Assembly (NCBI RefSeq): GCF_020708045.1 | Contig: NZ_JAJFES010000017.1 | Span: 1-64,000 of the forward strand | Length of the DNA stretch: 64,000 nt | Direction: 5' to 3' | Source of the DNA: Massilia sp. IC2-278 | GTDB lineage: Bacteria > Pseudomonadota > Gammaproteobacteria > Burkholderiales > Burkholderiaceae_D | In this document: piece after piece, positions 41,235 to 49,935 of the stretch | Layout of the letters: each line of letters starts with the position of its first letter | How positions within the stretch are numbered: the stretch's first letter is position 1 | Position numbers and translations under genes: made by a program | The notes under the pieces: model-generated | Databases searched by the model: none | The model's input: only the letters and a program-made list of their open reading frames with translations | What the model was told of the DNA's origin: nothing

Positions 41235-42254
41235 ATGGCCGATATCCCATTCACCAGGCACGCTTCCGACGCCATCGCACTGAACCGCAACATTGTGCCT
41301 GTACCGGAATGCAAGGTCTATCCGGCACTGCAGGATGGGAAGCAGGTCGACTGCGTGCGGGTCAGCCTGCTCGACCCTGCCGCGGTATGGTTGCGTTGCC
41401 AGCACGAGGCCGAGCAATGGGTAACGGATGCGCAGAGCGGCAAAGCGTTGACCAGGCCGGACGCCATCAACCGGCGCATCAATTCGGCGTATGCTTTTCT
41501 GTGGCTGAAGGACAAGCGCTTCCAGTGGGCGGGGCTGGCCGCGTTTGCCTCGAAACACGTCGGGTGCGGCTTGCTGCATGCATCGACGACGCTGAAGGAA
41601 GCGCACGACCGGGTGCTGGCGAATCCCGACTTTCTGGATGTCGGCAGCAGCGGGGAGGCGGTTGGGGCTTATACGATGTACGGCAAGCTGGCGCTGGGGA
41701 ACCTGTCGCTGTTTCTCGATATTTATCCGTTGCACAGATTTTATATGCTGCGCGGATGTAAGGCATTCGAGAGCAGCCTGAAGTATCGGCGCGAGATCAA
41801 AGACAAAGTGCGCTGGCCGGAAGAGGCGAAGCAGCGACTTGAGTTTGGGCGTCCGTTCTCTGAAATTCTCGAAGGCTTCAAGGCAATTGAAGACGGCAAG
41901 ATCGAGGAAAGCGTCAAGATTCTGGCGCGGCATGAGCAAGTAAATATTCTACAAAAAGTCATCTACAACGACACGGATACGCGATTGGCCCTGGATGCCA
42001 ACCAGTTCGCTTGGGTTCATCATCTGCGTGGCGCCGCCGAGATCCAGCTCACATTGTCGGCACAATGCAAACCCGATGGAAAATTGACGAGCTGGTTTTC
42101 ACGTTTGACCTCAGTACATTTATGGGATGAGAACGACCGTATGGCTTTTGTCATCCGTACGGCAGGGCAATTCGCCAAGCTGTTGAAGGGCAGCGAACGT
42201 CCCCTGATCAAACGTGCGATAGCTGAGATTTACCATGGCGGAGGCATACCGTGA
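41235..42254 (+). CDS. Unknown protein of a PAAR-linked locus, possible T6SS effector or adaptor
   Basis: I do not recognise the family with certainty. The 339-residue product has no signal peptide or clear membrane helix. It contains aromatic-rich helical stretches (AVWLRCQHEAEQWVTDAQ, YAFLWLKDKRFQWAGLAAFASKHVGCG, FLDIYPLHRFYML) and is less GC-rich toward its 3' end. ATG 41235, preceded by GGAAGAG, is chosen; the frame also opens at 41172 and 41193 inside the PAAR gene. It overlaps the next gene by four bases (GTGA). Effector or adaptor function is inferred from context only. Confidence 0.6.
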   Translation: MADIPFTRHASDAIALNRNIVPVPECKVYPALQDGKQVDCVRVSLLDPAAVWLRCQHEAEQWVTDAQSGKALTRPDAINRRINSAYAFLWLKDKRFQWAGLAAFASKHVGCGLLHASTTLKEAHDRVLANPDFLDVGSSGEAVGAYTMYGKLALGNLSLFLDIYPLHRFYMLRGCKAFESSLKYRREIKDKVRWPEEAKQRLEFGRPFSEILEGFKAIEDGKIEESVKILARHEQVNILQKVIYNDTDTRLALDANQFAWVHHLRGAAEIQLTLSAQCKPDGKLTSWFSRLTSVHLWDENDRMAFVIRTAGQFAKLLKGSERPLIKRAIAEIYHGGGIP

Positions 42255-42886
42255 GCCCGAAAGTTATCCGATCAGTCATTGCAGCGCTGGCGATTCTATT
42301 TGCTGCTGCTTTTATGTCGCGACCAGCGCCGACTGTGCTTGTCGCGCGCATCGGCATGACGTATGACGAAGTGATCGAGCGCTCAAGCTATCCGGCATCA
42401 GCTAATGGGATGTCACCGGCTGGCGATGAACATGGATTCGGCACAATCGATGTAACGGAGCGTGCAGTCGTTATCAAGTACGACGATCCGCAGCACGGTT
42501 TCGAACTTCCACCGACGAAATTCGCTGCCCTGACATTTGGCGATTCCGTCCTCAGGACGATCTCGACCTCTCCTATGCTCGAAGCGCGCCGCTTTCCGGA
42601 GGCAGTCGAAGTACTGGCGCAATTGCAGGCGGCTTTCCTGGCCCGTGGTTGGGTGCCCTGGAAAGGAAACCAGAGCGTATGGTTCGACTTGACGCCAGCA
42701 GGACGCATAGCGCTGCATGCCGAGTTAATGCGCTATAGCCAAGCTGAGCAATGGCTGGTGGTGCCGCATCGGCATGTTGGCATGATCTTCCGGATCAAGT
42801 GCGTGGACGATTGCGATGACGAGGACGATGCGCGCTTCCTGATCGATGTCGGCTTGGGGAAAGAGGTGGGTGACGGAACCCCGTGA
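42251..42886 (+). CDS. Unknown membrane-anchored protein, possible immunity protein
   Basis: A 211-residue product starting at GTG 42251, which overlaps the preceding stop. One N-terminal hydrophobic segment (VIRSVIAALAILFAAAFM) anchors or exports it. The rest is soluble with no known motif, ending in an acidic DDCDDEDDARF stretch. Third gene of the PAAR locus; small membrane-anchored products in that position are often immunity proteins (inference). Not recognised as a family. Confidence 0.6.
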   Translation: MSPKVIRSVIAALAILFAAAFMSRPAPTVLVARIGMTYDEVIERSSYPASANGMSPAGDEHGFGTIDVTERAVVIKYDDPQHGFELPPTKFAALTFGDSVLRTISTSPMLEARRFPEAVEVLAQLQAAFLARGWVPWKGNQSVWFDLTPAGRIALHAELMRYSQAEQWLVVPHRHVGMIFRIKCVDDCDDEDDARFLIDVGLGKEVGDGTP

Positions 42887-42901
42887 TCGCCTAACGCATA
42901 T

Positions 42902-42935
42902 AAAAAAGCCACGCGCCCGAAGATGCGTGGCTTTT
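42902..42935. terminator. Bidirectional terminator between the PAAR locus and the S46 peptidase
   Basis: AAAAGCCACGC and GCGTGGCTTTT flank a ten-base loop; A-run and T-run on either side serve the two convergent transcripts. Confidence 0.88.
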
Positions 42936-42966
42936 GACTTCCTGTACTGCTATCGAACGGCCCGAA

Positions 42967-45126
42967 TTACAGCGCGTTCATTTCCTTCAGCAGGTTATCC
43001 GCTTTATCCACGTGCTTCATGTTCCACAGGATGTAGCGCACGTCGACCTGGATGTCGCGGGTATTGGCCGCGTTGAAGTCCCAGTCCGAGATGATCGAGT
43101 CCAGGGTGCCGTCGAAGGCCAGACCGATCAGCTCGCCGCGCTTGTTCAGCGCTGCCGAACCCGAGTTGCCGCCGGTGATGTCCAGCGTCGCCAGGTAGTT
43201 GACCGGCACGGTCTTCAGCACAGGGTCGACATACTTGCCGAAGTCCTTGGCCTTGATCGCGGCCAGCTGGGCTGCCGGTGCATTAAACTCGCCTTCGCCG
43301 GTGTTTTTCGCGACCACACCCTTGACGGTGGTGAACGCGGTCCACGAACCGGTGCCGTCGGCGCCATGGTCGCGGCCCATGATCTTGCCGAAGGTCACGC
43401 GCAGGGTGCCGTTCGCGTCTGGGTAGACGGCCTGGCCCTTGCTGTTCATGTAGGCGATCTTGGCCTTCATGTAGCCGCCGTAGGCTTTCTGGATCTTGCC
43501 GGCAAGTTCTTCCTCTTTAGCTTCGTCCTTCAGGTCGGCGTCATACATGGCAACGGCTGCCTTGATGAAGCTGTCGTTGCTGGCCTTGAATTCGGCCGGC
43601 GACTTCTTCAGCCAGGCGGTGCGCTCTTCCTTGTTGGCCAGTTTCGAACCGGAGTAGGCCTTGTCCAGGGCGGCTTTCAGTTCGTCCTGGCTCATGCCTG
43701 CGCGCAGGCCGAGGGCGTCGTTGAAGGCCTTGTCCTGCTCGGCGGCTGGCTGGGCCAGGTACTTGGTCAGGAAGTTCATGACCAGCGCCTTGTCGACCTT
43801 CTCGTCGTAGGTGCGGTCCTGGCCGGTGATCACCGAGGTGACGCGCGCCATGTCGCGTTCCTGGTAGCCCGACTTGCGCTGGGCGTCCGGCTTGGTGCGC
43901 TCGTTGGCCAGGCGGTACAGGCTGCGTGCCGAGCTCAGGAAGCGTGGCTGGGCGTAGCCCAGGTAGAAGCCCTGCTTGGTGTGGGCGTCACGCTCGGCGA
44001 TCAGCTTCTCGGCGGTGTCGATGTCGGCGCCGAATTGCTTCTTGCGCGCGGCATCGCTGTTCACCCATGCCTTCAGGGCATTGTGTTCGGCGGTCTTGCG
44101 CTGCAGGAAGTCGCTCTCGCCGTACGAGGTCAGCATGCCCTTGCGGTTCTTGTAGTAGTTGTTCACGCCCGCGATCTGGCCGGCGTACTTCAGCTTGGCG
44201 GCCGGGTCGTTCTTGGTTTCGCGTTCGATGATGGCCAGCACTTCACCCGAGGCTTGCACGAAGGCCGGGTAGTTCCAGTCGAAGGTGTACTGCACTTCCG
44301 ACGGCAAGCGGTGGCGGTTGGTACGGCCAGGGTAGCCGGCGACCATGATGAAATCGCCTTCCTTCGAGCCTTCGGTGGCCAGCTTCAGGAAGTGCTTTGG
44401 CACGTAAGGAACGTTGTCGGCGGCGAAGTCGGCGGCCTTGCCGTCCTTGCTCACGTAGGCGCGGTAGAAGCCGTAGTCGCCGGTGTGGCGCGGCCACATC
44501 CAGTTGTCGGTGTCGCCACCGAATTTACCCACGCCCGACGGCGGCGCGTGCACCAGGCGCACGTCGCGGATTTCCAGCTGCTTCAGGCGGTAGAACTCAA
44601 GGCCGCCGTAGTAGCTGGCCACGGTGCAACGGTAGCCCGGGGTCTTCTCGCAGGCGGCAACCATTTCCTTCTGGTTCTTTTCGATCGCGTCGATGCGCGC
44701 CTTGCCGTTCAGCCTGGCGACTTTCTTGTCGATGATCTGGTCGGTAACGTTGGTCACTTCTTCGGTCACGAAGACGCGGCTGCCCGGGGCGGCCGGCACT
44801 TCTTCGCCCAGGGTCTTGGCCAGGAAGCCGTTCGCCAGCAGGTCGCGCTCAGGAGTCGAGTTGACGGCGACGCTGTTGTACACGCAGTGGTGGTTGGTGA
44901 TGACCAGGCCCTGCGGCGACACGAAGGAAGCCGAGCAACCGCCCAGGCTCACGATGGCGCCCATCGGGAATTCGGTCAGCTGGGTCAGGGTGGCCGGATC
45001 GAGTTCCAGGCCGGCGGCTTTCAGTTGCTGGGCTACTTGTGGCAGCTGCTGCGGCATCCACATGCCTTCGTCCGCTTGTGCGGCGAAGCTGGTCAGGATG
45101 GCGAGCGAGAGAAGGGTCTTTTTCAT
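42967..45126 (-). CDS. S46-family dipeptidyl-peptidase (DPP7-like)
   Basis: A 719-residue exported serine dipeptidyl-peptidase. Signal peptide (MKKTLLSLAILTSFAAQA), catalytic His80 in TNHHCVYNS, Asp in GGDTDNWMWPRHTGDY, Ser655 in TGGNSGSA. The residue after FD in LAFDGTLDS is Gly673, the position that in Porphyromonas enzymes separates DPP7 (Gly, hydrophobic P1) from DPP11 (Arg, acidic P1). It releases dipeptides in the periplasm for amino-acid catabolism. It stands 115 bases downstream of the cls-like gene on the same strand. Confidence 0.92.
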   Translation of the reverse strand: MKKTLLSLAILTSFAAQADEGMWMPQQLPQVAQQLKAAGLELDPATLTQLTEFPMGAIVSLGGCSASFVSPQGLVITNHHCVYNSVAVNSTPERDLLANGFLAKTLGEEVPAAPGSRVFVTEEVTNVTDQIIDKKVARLNGKARIDAIEKNQKEMVAACEKTPGYRCTVASYYGGLEFYRLKQLEIRDVRLVHAPPSGVGKFGGDTDNWMWPRHTGDYGFYRAYVSKDGKAADFAADNVPYVPKHFLKLATEGSKEGDFIMVAGYPGRTNRHRLPSEVQYTFDWNYPAFVQASGEVLAIIERETKNDPAAKLKYAGQIAGVNNYYKNRKGMLTSYGESDFLQRKTAEHNALKAWVNSDAARKKQFGADIDTAEKLIAERDAHTKQGFYLGYAQPRFLSSARSLYRLANERTKPDAQRKSGYQERDMARVTSVITGQDRTYDEKVDKALVMNFLTKYLAQPAAEQDKAFNDALGLRAGMSQDELKAALDKAYSGSKLANKEERTAWLKKSPAEFKASNDSFIKAAVAMYDADLKDEAKEEELAGKIQKAYGGYMKAKIAYMNSKGQAVYPDANGTLRVTFGKIMGRDHGADGTGSWTAFTTVKGVVAKNTGEGEFNAPAAQLAAIKAKDFGKYVDPVLKTVPVNYLATLDITGGNSGSAALNKRGELIGLAFDGTLDSIISDWDFNAANTRDIQVDVRYILWNMKHVDKADNLLKEMNAL

Positions 45127-45241
45127 TCGCGTGTCAGGGATGGTTGATATCAGGAGCGTCCGGCTCCGCGGAGCACCCCGGAGTATGGGTACTCCACTGT
45201 TGCCTCGTCAACCAATATTTCCGTTTCGTGACATGCAGTCT

Positions 45242-46519
45242 TTACAGCTGCGACCCCAGCAATGAGGCCACTTCGCCGGCCAGTTTTTCGGCCATCGGAC
45301 GGTCGCGCCAGGCCTGCAGCGTGATCGGGCGCGCGCGCTTCCAGTCATCCTCGAAGACATCGCGCTGGGTCTTGGCAAAGTCCGGGTCGAGCAGGTTCAG
45401 GTTCGCTTCGTCGTTGATGCTGAACGAGCGGTTGTCGAAGTTGGTGGAACCGACCGAGACCATCATGTCGTCGACGATCAGCGCTTTCACGTGGTACATG
45501 GTCGGCTGGAATTCCGCGATCTTGATGCCGGCTTCCAGCAGCGGACCCCAGCGCTCGCGCGAGGCCACGCGCACGATGTCGGAATCGATGTCCTTGCCCG
45601 GCGTGATGATGCGCACGTCGACGCCGCGCTTGGCGGCCGCCACTAGGGCCTTGATCGCCAGCTCGTCGGGCACGAAGTAGGAGGCCGACAGCAGGATCGA
45701 CTTGCGCGCGGCCGTGATCGCCATCAGGTACATCAAATGCATGCTGGCGCTGCCGCCGGTGGGCGAGCTGGAAAACATCTGCGCGGGAATCTCGCCGCGC
45801 GCCTGCAGCGGCGGGAAGTAATCGGGGCCGTCGAGGACGGTGCCGGTGGACTTGGTCCAGTTATCGGTGAACACGGCCTGCATCTGGCCGACCACCGGGC
45901 CCTCCACGCGGAAATGGGTGTCGCGCCAGTGATCCTCGTCCTGGGCATTGCCGCGCCACTGGTCGGCAATGCCGACGCCGCCGGTAAAGCCGATTTGCCC
46001 GTCGACGATCAGGAGTTTACGGTGGGTGCGGTTGTTCAGGCGCGCCAGTTTCCACCAGGCCGGCTTGTGGTAGCGCTGCACCTGCACGCCGGCGTCGCGC
46101 ATCGTTTTCAACGAATCGTCGTCCATCTTGATGCTGCCGACGAAGTCGAGCATCACGTGCACCTTGACCCCGGCGCGGGCGCGCTCGGCCAGGGCATCGC
46201 GGAATTCGTGGCCAATGGTGCCGGACCAGTAGATATAGGTTTCGAAGGTGATGCTGGTCTTGGCCTGGCGGATCGCGTCGAGCATGGCCGGGAAGATCTG
46301 GTCGCCGTTCAACAGCACATCGACCTTGTTGCCCTCGATAATGGGCGGGCCCAGCAGCACGCCCATCGAGCGGCGGAACTGGGCATCGTGGATATCGTAC
46401 TGGCGCGTCAGCTGGGTCTCGATCTGCTTTTCGCTCGGCATAAAGTTCAGGGCGAGGAAGCCGGCCAGCAGGGTGACGATGCTGGTGATCAGGACGATGG
46501 TAAAAATTCTGGCGCGCAT
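45242..46519 (-). CDS. Phospholipase D-family protein, cardiolipin synthase-like
   Basis: A 425-residue membrane-associated enzyme: N-terminal helix (IFTIVLITSIVTLLAGFLAL), then two HKD domains, HRKLLIVDGQIGFTGG and HVKALIVDDMMVSVGSTN. These two motifs form the PLD active site. FETYIYWSGTIG and DEANLNLLD are family strings. The architecture, with a single N-terminal helix, resembles ClsB more than ClsA. Probable role is cardiolipin or other phosphatidyl transfer; substrate is not fixed by sequence. Confidence 0.85.
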   Translation of the reverse strand: MRARIFTIVLITSIVTLLAGFLALNFMPSEKQIETQLTRQYDIHDAQFRRSMGVLLGPPIIEGNKVDVLLNGDQIFPAMLDAIRQAKTSITFETYIYWSGTIGHEFRDALAERARAGVKVHVMLDFVGSIKMDDDSLKTMRDAGVQVQRYHKPAWWKLARLNNRTHRKLLIVDGQIGFTGGVGIADQWRGNAQDEDHWRDTHFRVEGPVVGQMQAVFTDNWTKSTGTVLDGPDYFPPLQARGEIPAQMFSSSPTGGSASMHLMYLMAITAARKSILLSASYFVPDELAIKALVAAAKRGVDVRIITPGKDIDSDIVRVASRERWGPLLEAGIKIAEFQPTMYHVKALIVDDMMVSVGSTNFDNRSFSINDEANLNLLDPDFAKTQRDVFEDDWKRARPITLQAWRDRPMAEKLAGEVASLLGSQL

Positions 46520-46540
46520 GGCAGTCTTGGCAAATCGGGC

Positions 46541-46572
46541 AAAAAAAAACCAACGCGTAGCAGCGTTGGTTT
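46541..46572 (-). terminator. Intrinsic terminator after the GlsB-type gene
   Basis: Stem AACCAACGC/GCGTTGGTT; read on the minus strand it is followed by nine Ts. It separates the small membrane gene from cls. Confidence 0.88.
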
Positions 46573-46592
46573 ATCAGGAACTTACCACGTTA

Positions 46593-46862
46593 TTAGCGTA
46601 CGCGGCCGCGGCGCAGCAGGTTGACGATGGCCAGCAGGATGACAGCGCCCAGGAAGGAAACCAGCAGCGACGACACGCTGAAGTCGTCCGAATTGATGGT
46701 GCCCGTGCCGAACAGCGGCGACAGCAGCCAGCCACCCAGGAAGGCGCCGACGATACCGACCACGACGTTCAAAATCATGCCTTGCTCGGCATCGGTCTTC
46801 ATGACCATGCTTGCAAGCCAGCCCAGGATACCACCGACAACGATCCAGATAATGAATAGCAT
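46593..46862 (-). CDS. GlsB/YeaQ/YmgE-family small membrane protein
   Basis: An 89-residue protein of three short hydrophobic helices with glycine motifs: IIWIVVGGILGWLASMVMK, ILNVVVGIVGAFLGGWLL and LLVSFLGAVILLAIVNLLRRG. This is the transglycosylase-associated (GlsB/YeaQ/YmgE) family, often stress-induced, without a proven biochemical role. ATG 46862 has a near-perfect AGGAGG eight bases upstream; longer frames are not supported. The 352-base gap to 47215 shows no gene or clear signal. Confidence 0.88.
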   Translation of the reverse strand: MLFIIWIVVGGILGWLASMVMKTDAEQGMILNVVVGIVGAFLGGWLLSPLFGTGTINSDDFSVSSLLVSFLGAVILLAIVNLLRRGRVR

Positions 46863-47214
46863 TTTTAGTTCCTCCTCATAGTGAAAAAACCTACCTGAGG
46901 CCAATTGTTTGAGTGGCCATGTGAAAAAGTCTACGGATTCCAACCGTAGCGGGTCGGTGCGGCAAGTAACGTTAGACGACGAATCTGATGCGTGTGTTCC
47001 GGCGCCGGATTTGATGCCGCTTCGACCACCGTTCGATGCCTTGTCCGATGCTTACCAAGAGGCGGTTAATTGATGCCGGGAATGTCCTGGACAGGGTGCG
47101 TCAGCGAACAGAAGTGAATAGCTCGGCAGGCATATCTTTCACGGACCGGCAACGCCCCACATTGAGGCGCGTTGCACCCCGATTCCGCGTCAGACCCTTT
47201 CGAAAGGATTCATC

Positions 47215-48711
47215 ATGAGCTACGACACCAACAACAACCAGCAGTCGCGCATGGTCACCGGCCTGTTCCCCGATCGCGCCAGCGCCGAGCGCGCCTACGG
47301 TTCGATTTCCGACCGCGGCTATGGCCGCGACGACGTCAACCTGATGATGTCGGATTCGACCCGCAAGACCCACTTCAGCGATACCGATACCGAACTGGGC
47401 AGCAAAGCGGCCGAAGGCGCCGGCATCGGCGCGGGCATCGGCGGCACCATCGGCGCCGTGCTGGCCGGTATCGCCGCGGTCGGCACCACGCTGGTGCTGC
47501 CGGGTGTTGGCCTGGTCGTGGCCGGTCCGCTGGCGGCAGCCCTGGCCGGCGCTGGCGCGGGCGGCATCACCGGTGGCCTGATCGGTGCGCTGATCGGCGC
47601 CGGCATTCCGGAAGAGCGTGCCAAGCACTATGAAGAAGGTATCCATAACGGCGGCATCCTGATGGGCGTGAACGCCCGTTCCGACGAAGACGCGGCCCAC
47701 ATCCACCGCTCGTGGACCGAAAGCGGCGGCTCGCACGTGATCGGCGCCGGCGTCGGCGGCACGGCTGGCGCGCTGGTTGGCGCCGGTATCGGCGCCGCGG
47801 CCGGCCCGGTCGGCATGGTAGCCGGCGCCGCCATCGGCGCGGTCACCGGCGGCATCGCTGGCAAGGGTGCAGGCGAAGTCGTGAATCCGAAGACCGGCGA
47901 CGATCTGTCGGAACACCACCTGGCCAAGGGCGTCGGCGCCAGCGCTGGTGCGGCCACCGGTGCGGCGATCGGCGCCGTGGGCGGCCCGATCGGCATGGCG
48001 GCCGGTGCCGTCGTTGGCGGCCTGGCGGGCGGCGCTGCCGGCCGTGGCGCGGGCGAAGTGGTCAATCCAAAAGCGACCGACGACCTGAACGACCATAACC
48101 TGGCGCAAGGCGTCGGCGGCGCCGGCGGCGCGGTGGCTGGCGCCACGGTCGGTGCGGTTGGCGGCCCGGTCGGCATGGCTGCCGGCGCCGTGATCGGCGG
48201 CCTGGCTGGCGGTGCAGCCGGCAAGGGCGCGGGCGAAGTCGTCAACTCGGCGCCTGGCGACGAGCTGCACGACCATAACCTGGCCAAGGGCGTGGGCGCC
48301 GGCGGCGGCGCTGCGGCGGGCGCATCGATCGGCGCCGTCGGCGGCCCGGTCGGCATGGTGGTCGGCGCCGGCATCGGCGCCGCTGTCGGCGGCATGGCCG
48401 GCAAGGGCGTCGGCGGCCTGGTGAACCCGGCCCAGGAAGACGACTACTGGCGCAACAACTACCAGAACCAGTCGCACTACACCCCGGGCTACACCTACGA
48501 TGACTACGCACCGGCCTACGCGCTGGGCTACAACGGCAAGGGCCGCTATCCAGGCAGCTACGACCAGAACGAATCCTACCTGTCGGACGAGTGGAACAGC
48601 AGCAAGGGTTCCTCGCGCCTGTCGTGGGACCACGCGAAGGTCGCCAGCCGCGCCGCATGGGACCGCGTCGAGCGCGCGATTCCGGGTGACTCGGACCGCG
48701 ACGGCAAGTAA
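47215..48711 (+). CDS. Glycine-zipper repeat protein with general-stress N-terminal domain
   Basis: A 498-residue protein. Residues 12-60 (VTGLFPDRASAERAYGSI, GYGRDDVNLMMSD) and HYEEGIHNGGILMGVNA (138-154) match the YflT/17M-like general stress domain that brackets a first glycine zipper (about 66-130). Then four consecutive 60-residue glycine-zipper repeats at 174-233, 234-293, 294-353 and 354-413, each with GAVGGP(I/V)GM-like cores and, in the first three, GKGAGEVVN. The tail (414-498) is Tyr/Asn-rich, then charged. Glycine zippers insert in or associate with membranes; function is unknown. The related gene at 46593 also has glycine zippers. Confidence 0.8.
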   Translation: MSYDTNNNQQSRMVTGLFPDRASAERAYGSISDRGYGRDDVNLMMSDSTRKTHFSDTDTELGSKAAEGAGIGAGIGGTIGAVLAGIAAVGTTLVLPGVGLVVAGPLAAALAGAGAGGITGGLIGALIGAGIPEERAKHYEEGIHNGGILMGVNARSDEDAAHIHRSWTESGGSHVIGAGVGGTAGALVGAGIGAAAGPVGMVAGAAIGAVTGGIAGKGAGEVVNPKTGDDLSEHHLAKGVGASAGAATGAAIGAVGGPIGMAAGAVVGGLAGGAAGRGAGEVVNPKATDDLNDHNLAQGVGGAGGAVAGATVGAVGGPVGMAAGAVIGGLAGGAAGKGAGEVVNSAPGDELHDHNLAKGVGAGGGAAAGASIGAVGGPVGMVVGAGIGAAVGGMAGKGVGGLVNPAQEDDYWRNNYQNQSHYTPGYTYDDYAPAYALGYNGKGRYPGSYDQNESYLSDEWNSSKGSSRLSWDHAKVASRAAWDRVERAIPGDSDRDGK

Positions 48712-48724
48712 TTAGCCGGACGTA

Positions 48725-48760
48725 AAAAAGCCCCGCTGCAGCGATGCAGCGGGGCTTTTT
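48725..48760. terminator. Bidirectional terminator between the glycine-zipper gene and yceI
   Basis: 11-bp GC stem (GCCCCGCTGCA/TGCAGCGGGGC) with loop GCGA, flanked by AAAAA and TTTTT. Confidence 0.93.
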
Positions 48761-48775
48761 GTTTTATCACATCAA

Positions 48776-49345
48776 TTACTGCTTGACCGCTTCCACCTGG
48801 ATCGCCAGCTTCACTTCCGGCGAGAAGCGCGGCAGGCCGAAGCTCACGCCGAAATCGCTGCGCTGGAAGGTGGCCGAGGCATCGGCGCCGCAGACTTCGC
48901 GTTTCAGCATCGGGTGGTCGATGCACTTGAACTTGTTGATGGTCAGGGTCAGCGGTTTCGTGACGCCGTGCAGGGTGAACTGGCCTTCGACAGCCACCGG
49001 GGTGTCGCCGTTGAAGCGCACTTTATTGCCCTTGAAGGTAGCGGTCGGGAACTGGGCGACGTCGAAGATGTCCGGCTTGCGTGCGTGCTCGTTCATCTTT
49101 TCATGGCCGAAGTCCACGCTGTTCATGTCCACGGTGATGTCGACGCTGCCGGTTTTCGCGGCGCGGTCGAGCGTGATGGTGCCCGAGGTCTTGGTGAACT
49201 TGCCGCGCCAGACCGAGATGCCCATGTGGTCGGCTTCGAAGCTCGGGTAGGTGTGGTTCGGCTCGATCTGGTAGGTATCGGCGGCGGCAAAGGCGAGGCT
49301 GGCGCTGGTGGCCAGGGTGGCGGCGACGAGGAACTTGAGTTTCAT
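48776..49345 (-). CDS. YceI-family periplasmic protein
   Basis: A 189-residue protein with signal peptide (MKLKFLVAATLATSASLAFAA) and a lipocalin-like YceI barrel: YQIEPNHTYPSFEADHMGIS, GTITLDRAAKTGSVDITVDM, FPTATFKGNKVRF, GQFTLHGVTKPLTLTI, and FGVSFGLPRFSPEVKLAI at the end. YceI proteins bind isoprenoids such as ubiquinone-8 precursors. Last gene of cytochrome b561-YceI-YceI on the minus strand; start set by the signal peptide. Confidence 0.9.
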   Translation of the reverse strand: MKLKFLVAATLATSASLAFAAADTYQIEPNHTYPSFEADHMGISVWRGKFTKTSGTITLDRAAKTGSVDITVDMNSVDFGHEKMNEHARKPDIFDVAQFPTATFKGNKVRFNGDTPVAVEGQFTLHGVTKPLTLTINKFKCIDHPMLKREVCGADASATFQRSDFGVSFGLPRFSPEVKLAIQVEAVKQ

Positions 49346-49373
49346 GTGTACATCCCTTGGTTGGCTTGGTGAT

Positions 49374-49925
49374 TTACTGGCCCGCGGTAACGCGGAACTT
49401 GATGACAACTTCATCGGCGACCATGCTGGTGTCTTTCCACTCGCCTTCGCCGATATTAAAAGCCAGGCGCTTGATCGGCAACTGGCCTTCGAAAACCTGC
49501 TGCTTTCCTGCCGTTTTCACCGCCAGCGGGAAGCTCACGTCGGCAGTCTTGCCCTTGATCGTCAGCTTCCCGGCAACATTCAGCTTGTCCGCGCCGGCTG
49601 GCCTGATCGACGTCGAAACAAACGTCGCTTTCGGGAACTGCGCCGTATTGAACCACTCTTTCTTGGCAACCTCGCGGTTATATTCCGGGTCGCCCAGGTC
49701 CATGCTGGCCGTGTTGATGTCGACCGCGGCCTTCGAGGCGTCCGGCTTGGCCGCGTCGTAGTCGATCTGGGCGCTAAAGGTCTTGAACTTGGCCTCGACC
49801 GGCACGTTCATCTGCTTGAAGGTGGCCGAGACGCTGCTTTTCGCCAGGTCGGTTTTCAGTGGGGCAGCGTGGACGGCGGCGGCGGTGAACAGGGCGGCCG
49901 CGAGCAGGGTGCGCAGGGGTGTCAT
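49374..49925 (-). CDS. YceI-family periplasmic protein, second paralogue
   Basis: A 183-residue protein with signal peptide (MTPLRTLLAAALFTAAAVHAA) and a more divergent YceI domain: SSVSATFKQMNVPVEAKFKT, DINTASMDLGDPEYNREV, FPKATFVSTSIRP and LTIKGKTADVSFPL. It lies 28 bases upstream of the other yceI and 10 bases downstream of the cytochrome b561 gene, so it is an operon member. It probably handles quinone or another lipid with the cytochrome. Confidence 0.88.
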   Translation of the reverse strand: MTPLRTLLAAALFTAAAVHAAPLKTDLAKSSVSATFKQMNVPVEAKFKTFSAQIDYDAAKPDASKAAVDINTASMDLGDPEYNREVAKKEWFNTAQFPKATFVSTSIRPAGADKLNVAGKLTIKGKTADVSFPLAVKTAGKQQVFEGQLPIKRLAFNIGEGEWKDTSMVADEVVIKFRVTAGQ

Positions 49926-49935
49926 CGGAAACTCC

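Noticed and set aside
42934..45147. A 737-codon plus-strand open frame opposite the S46 peptidase
   Set aside because: The minus-strand peptidase has a signal peptide and all catalytic residues. The plus-strand product is hydrophobic shadow sequence without family match.
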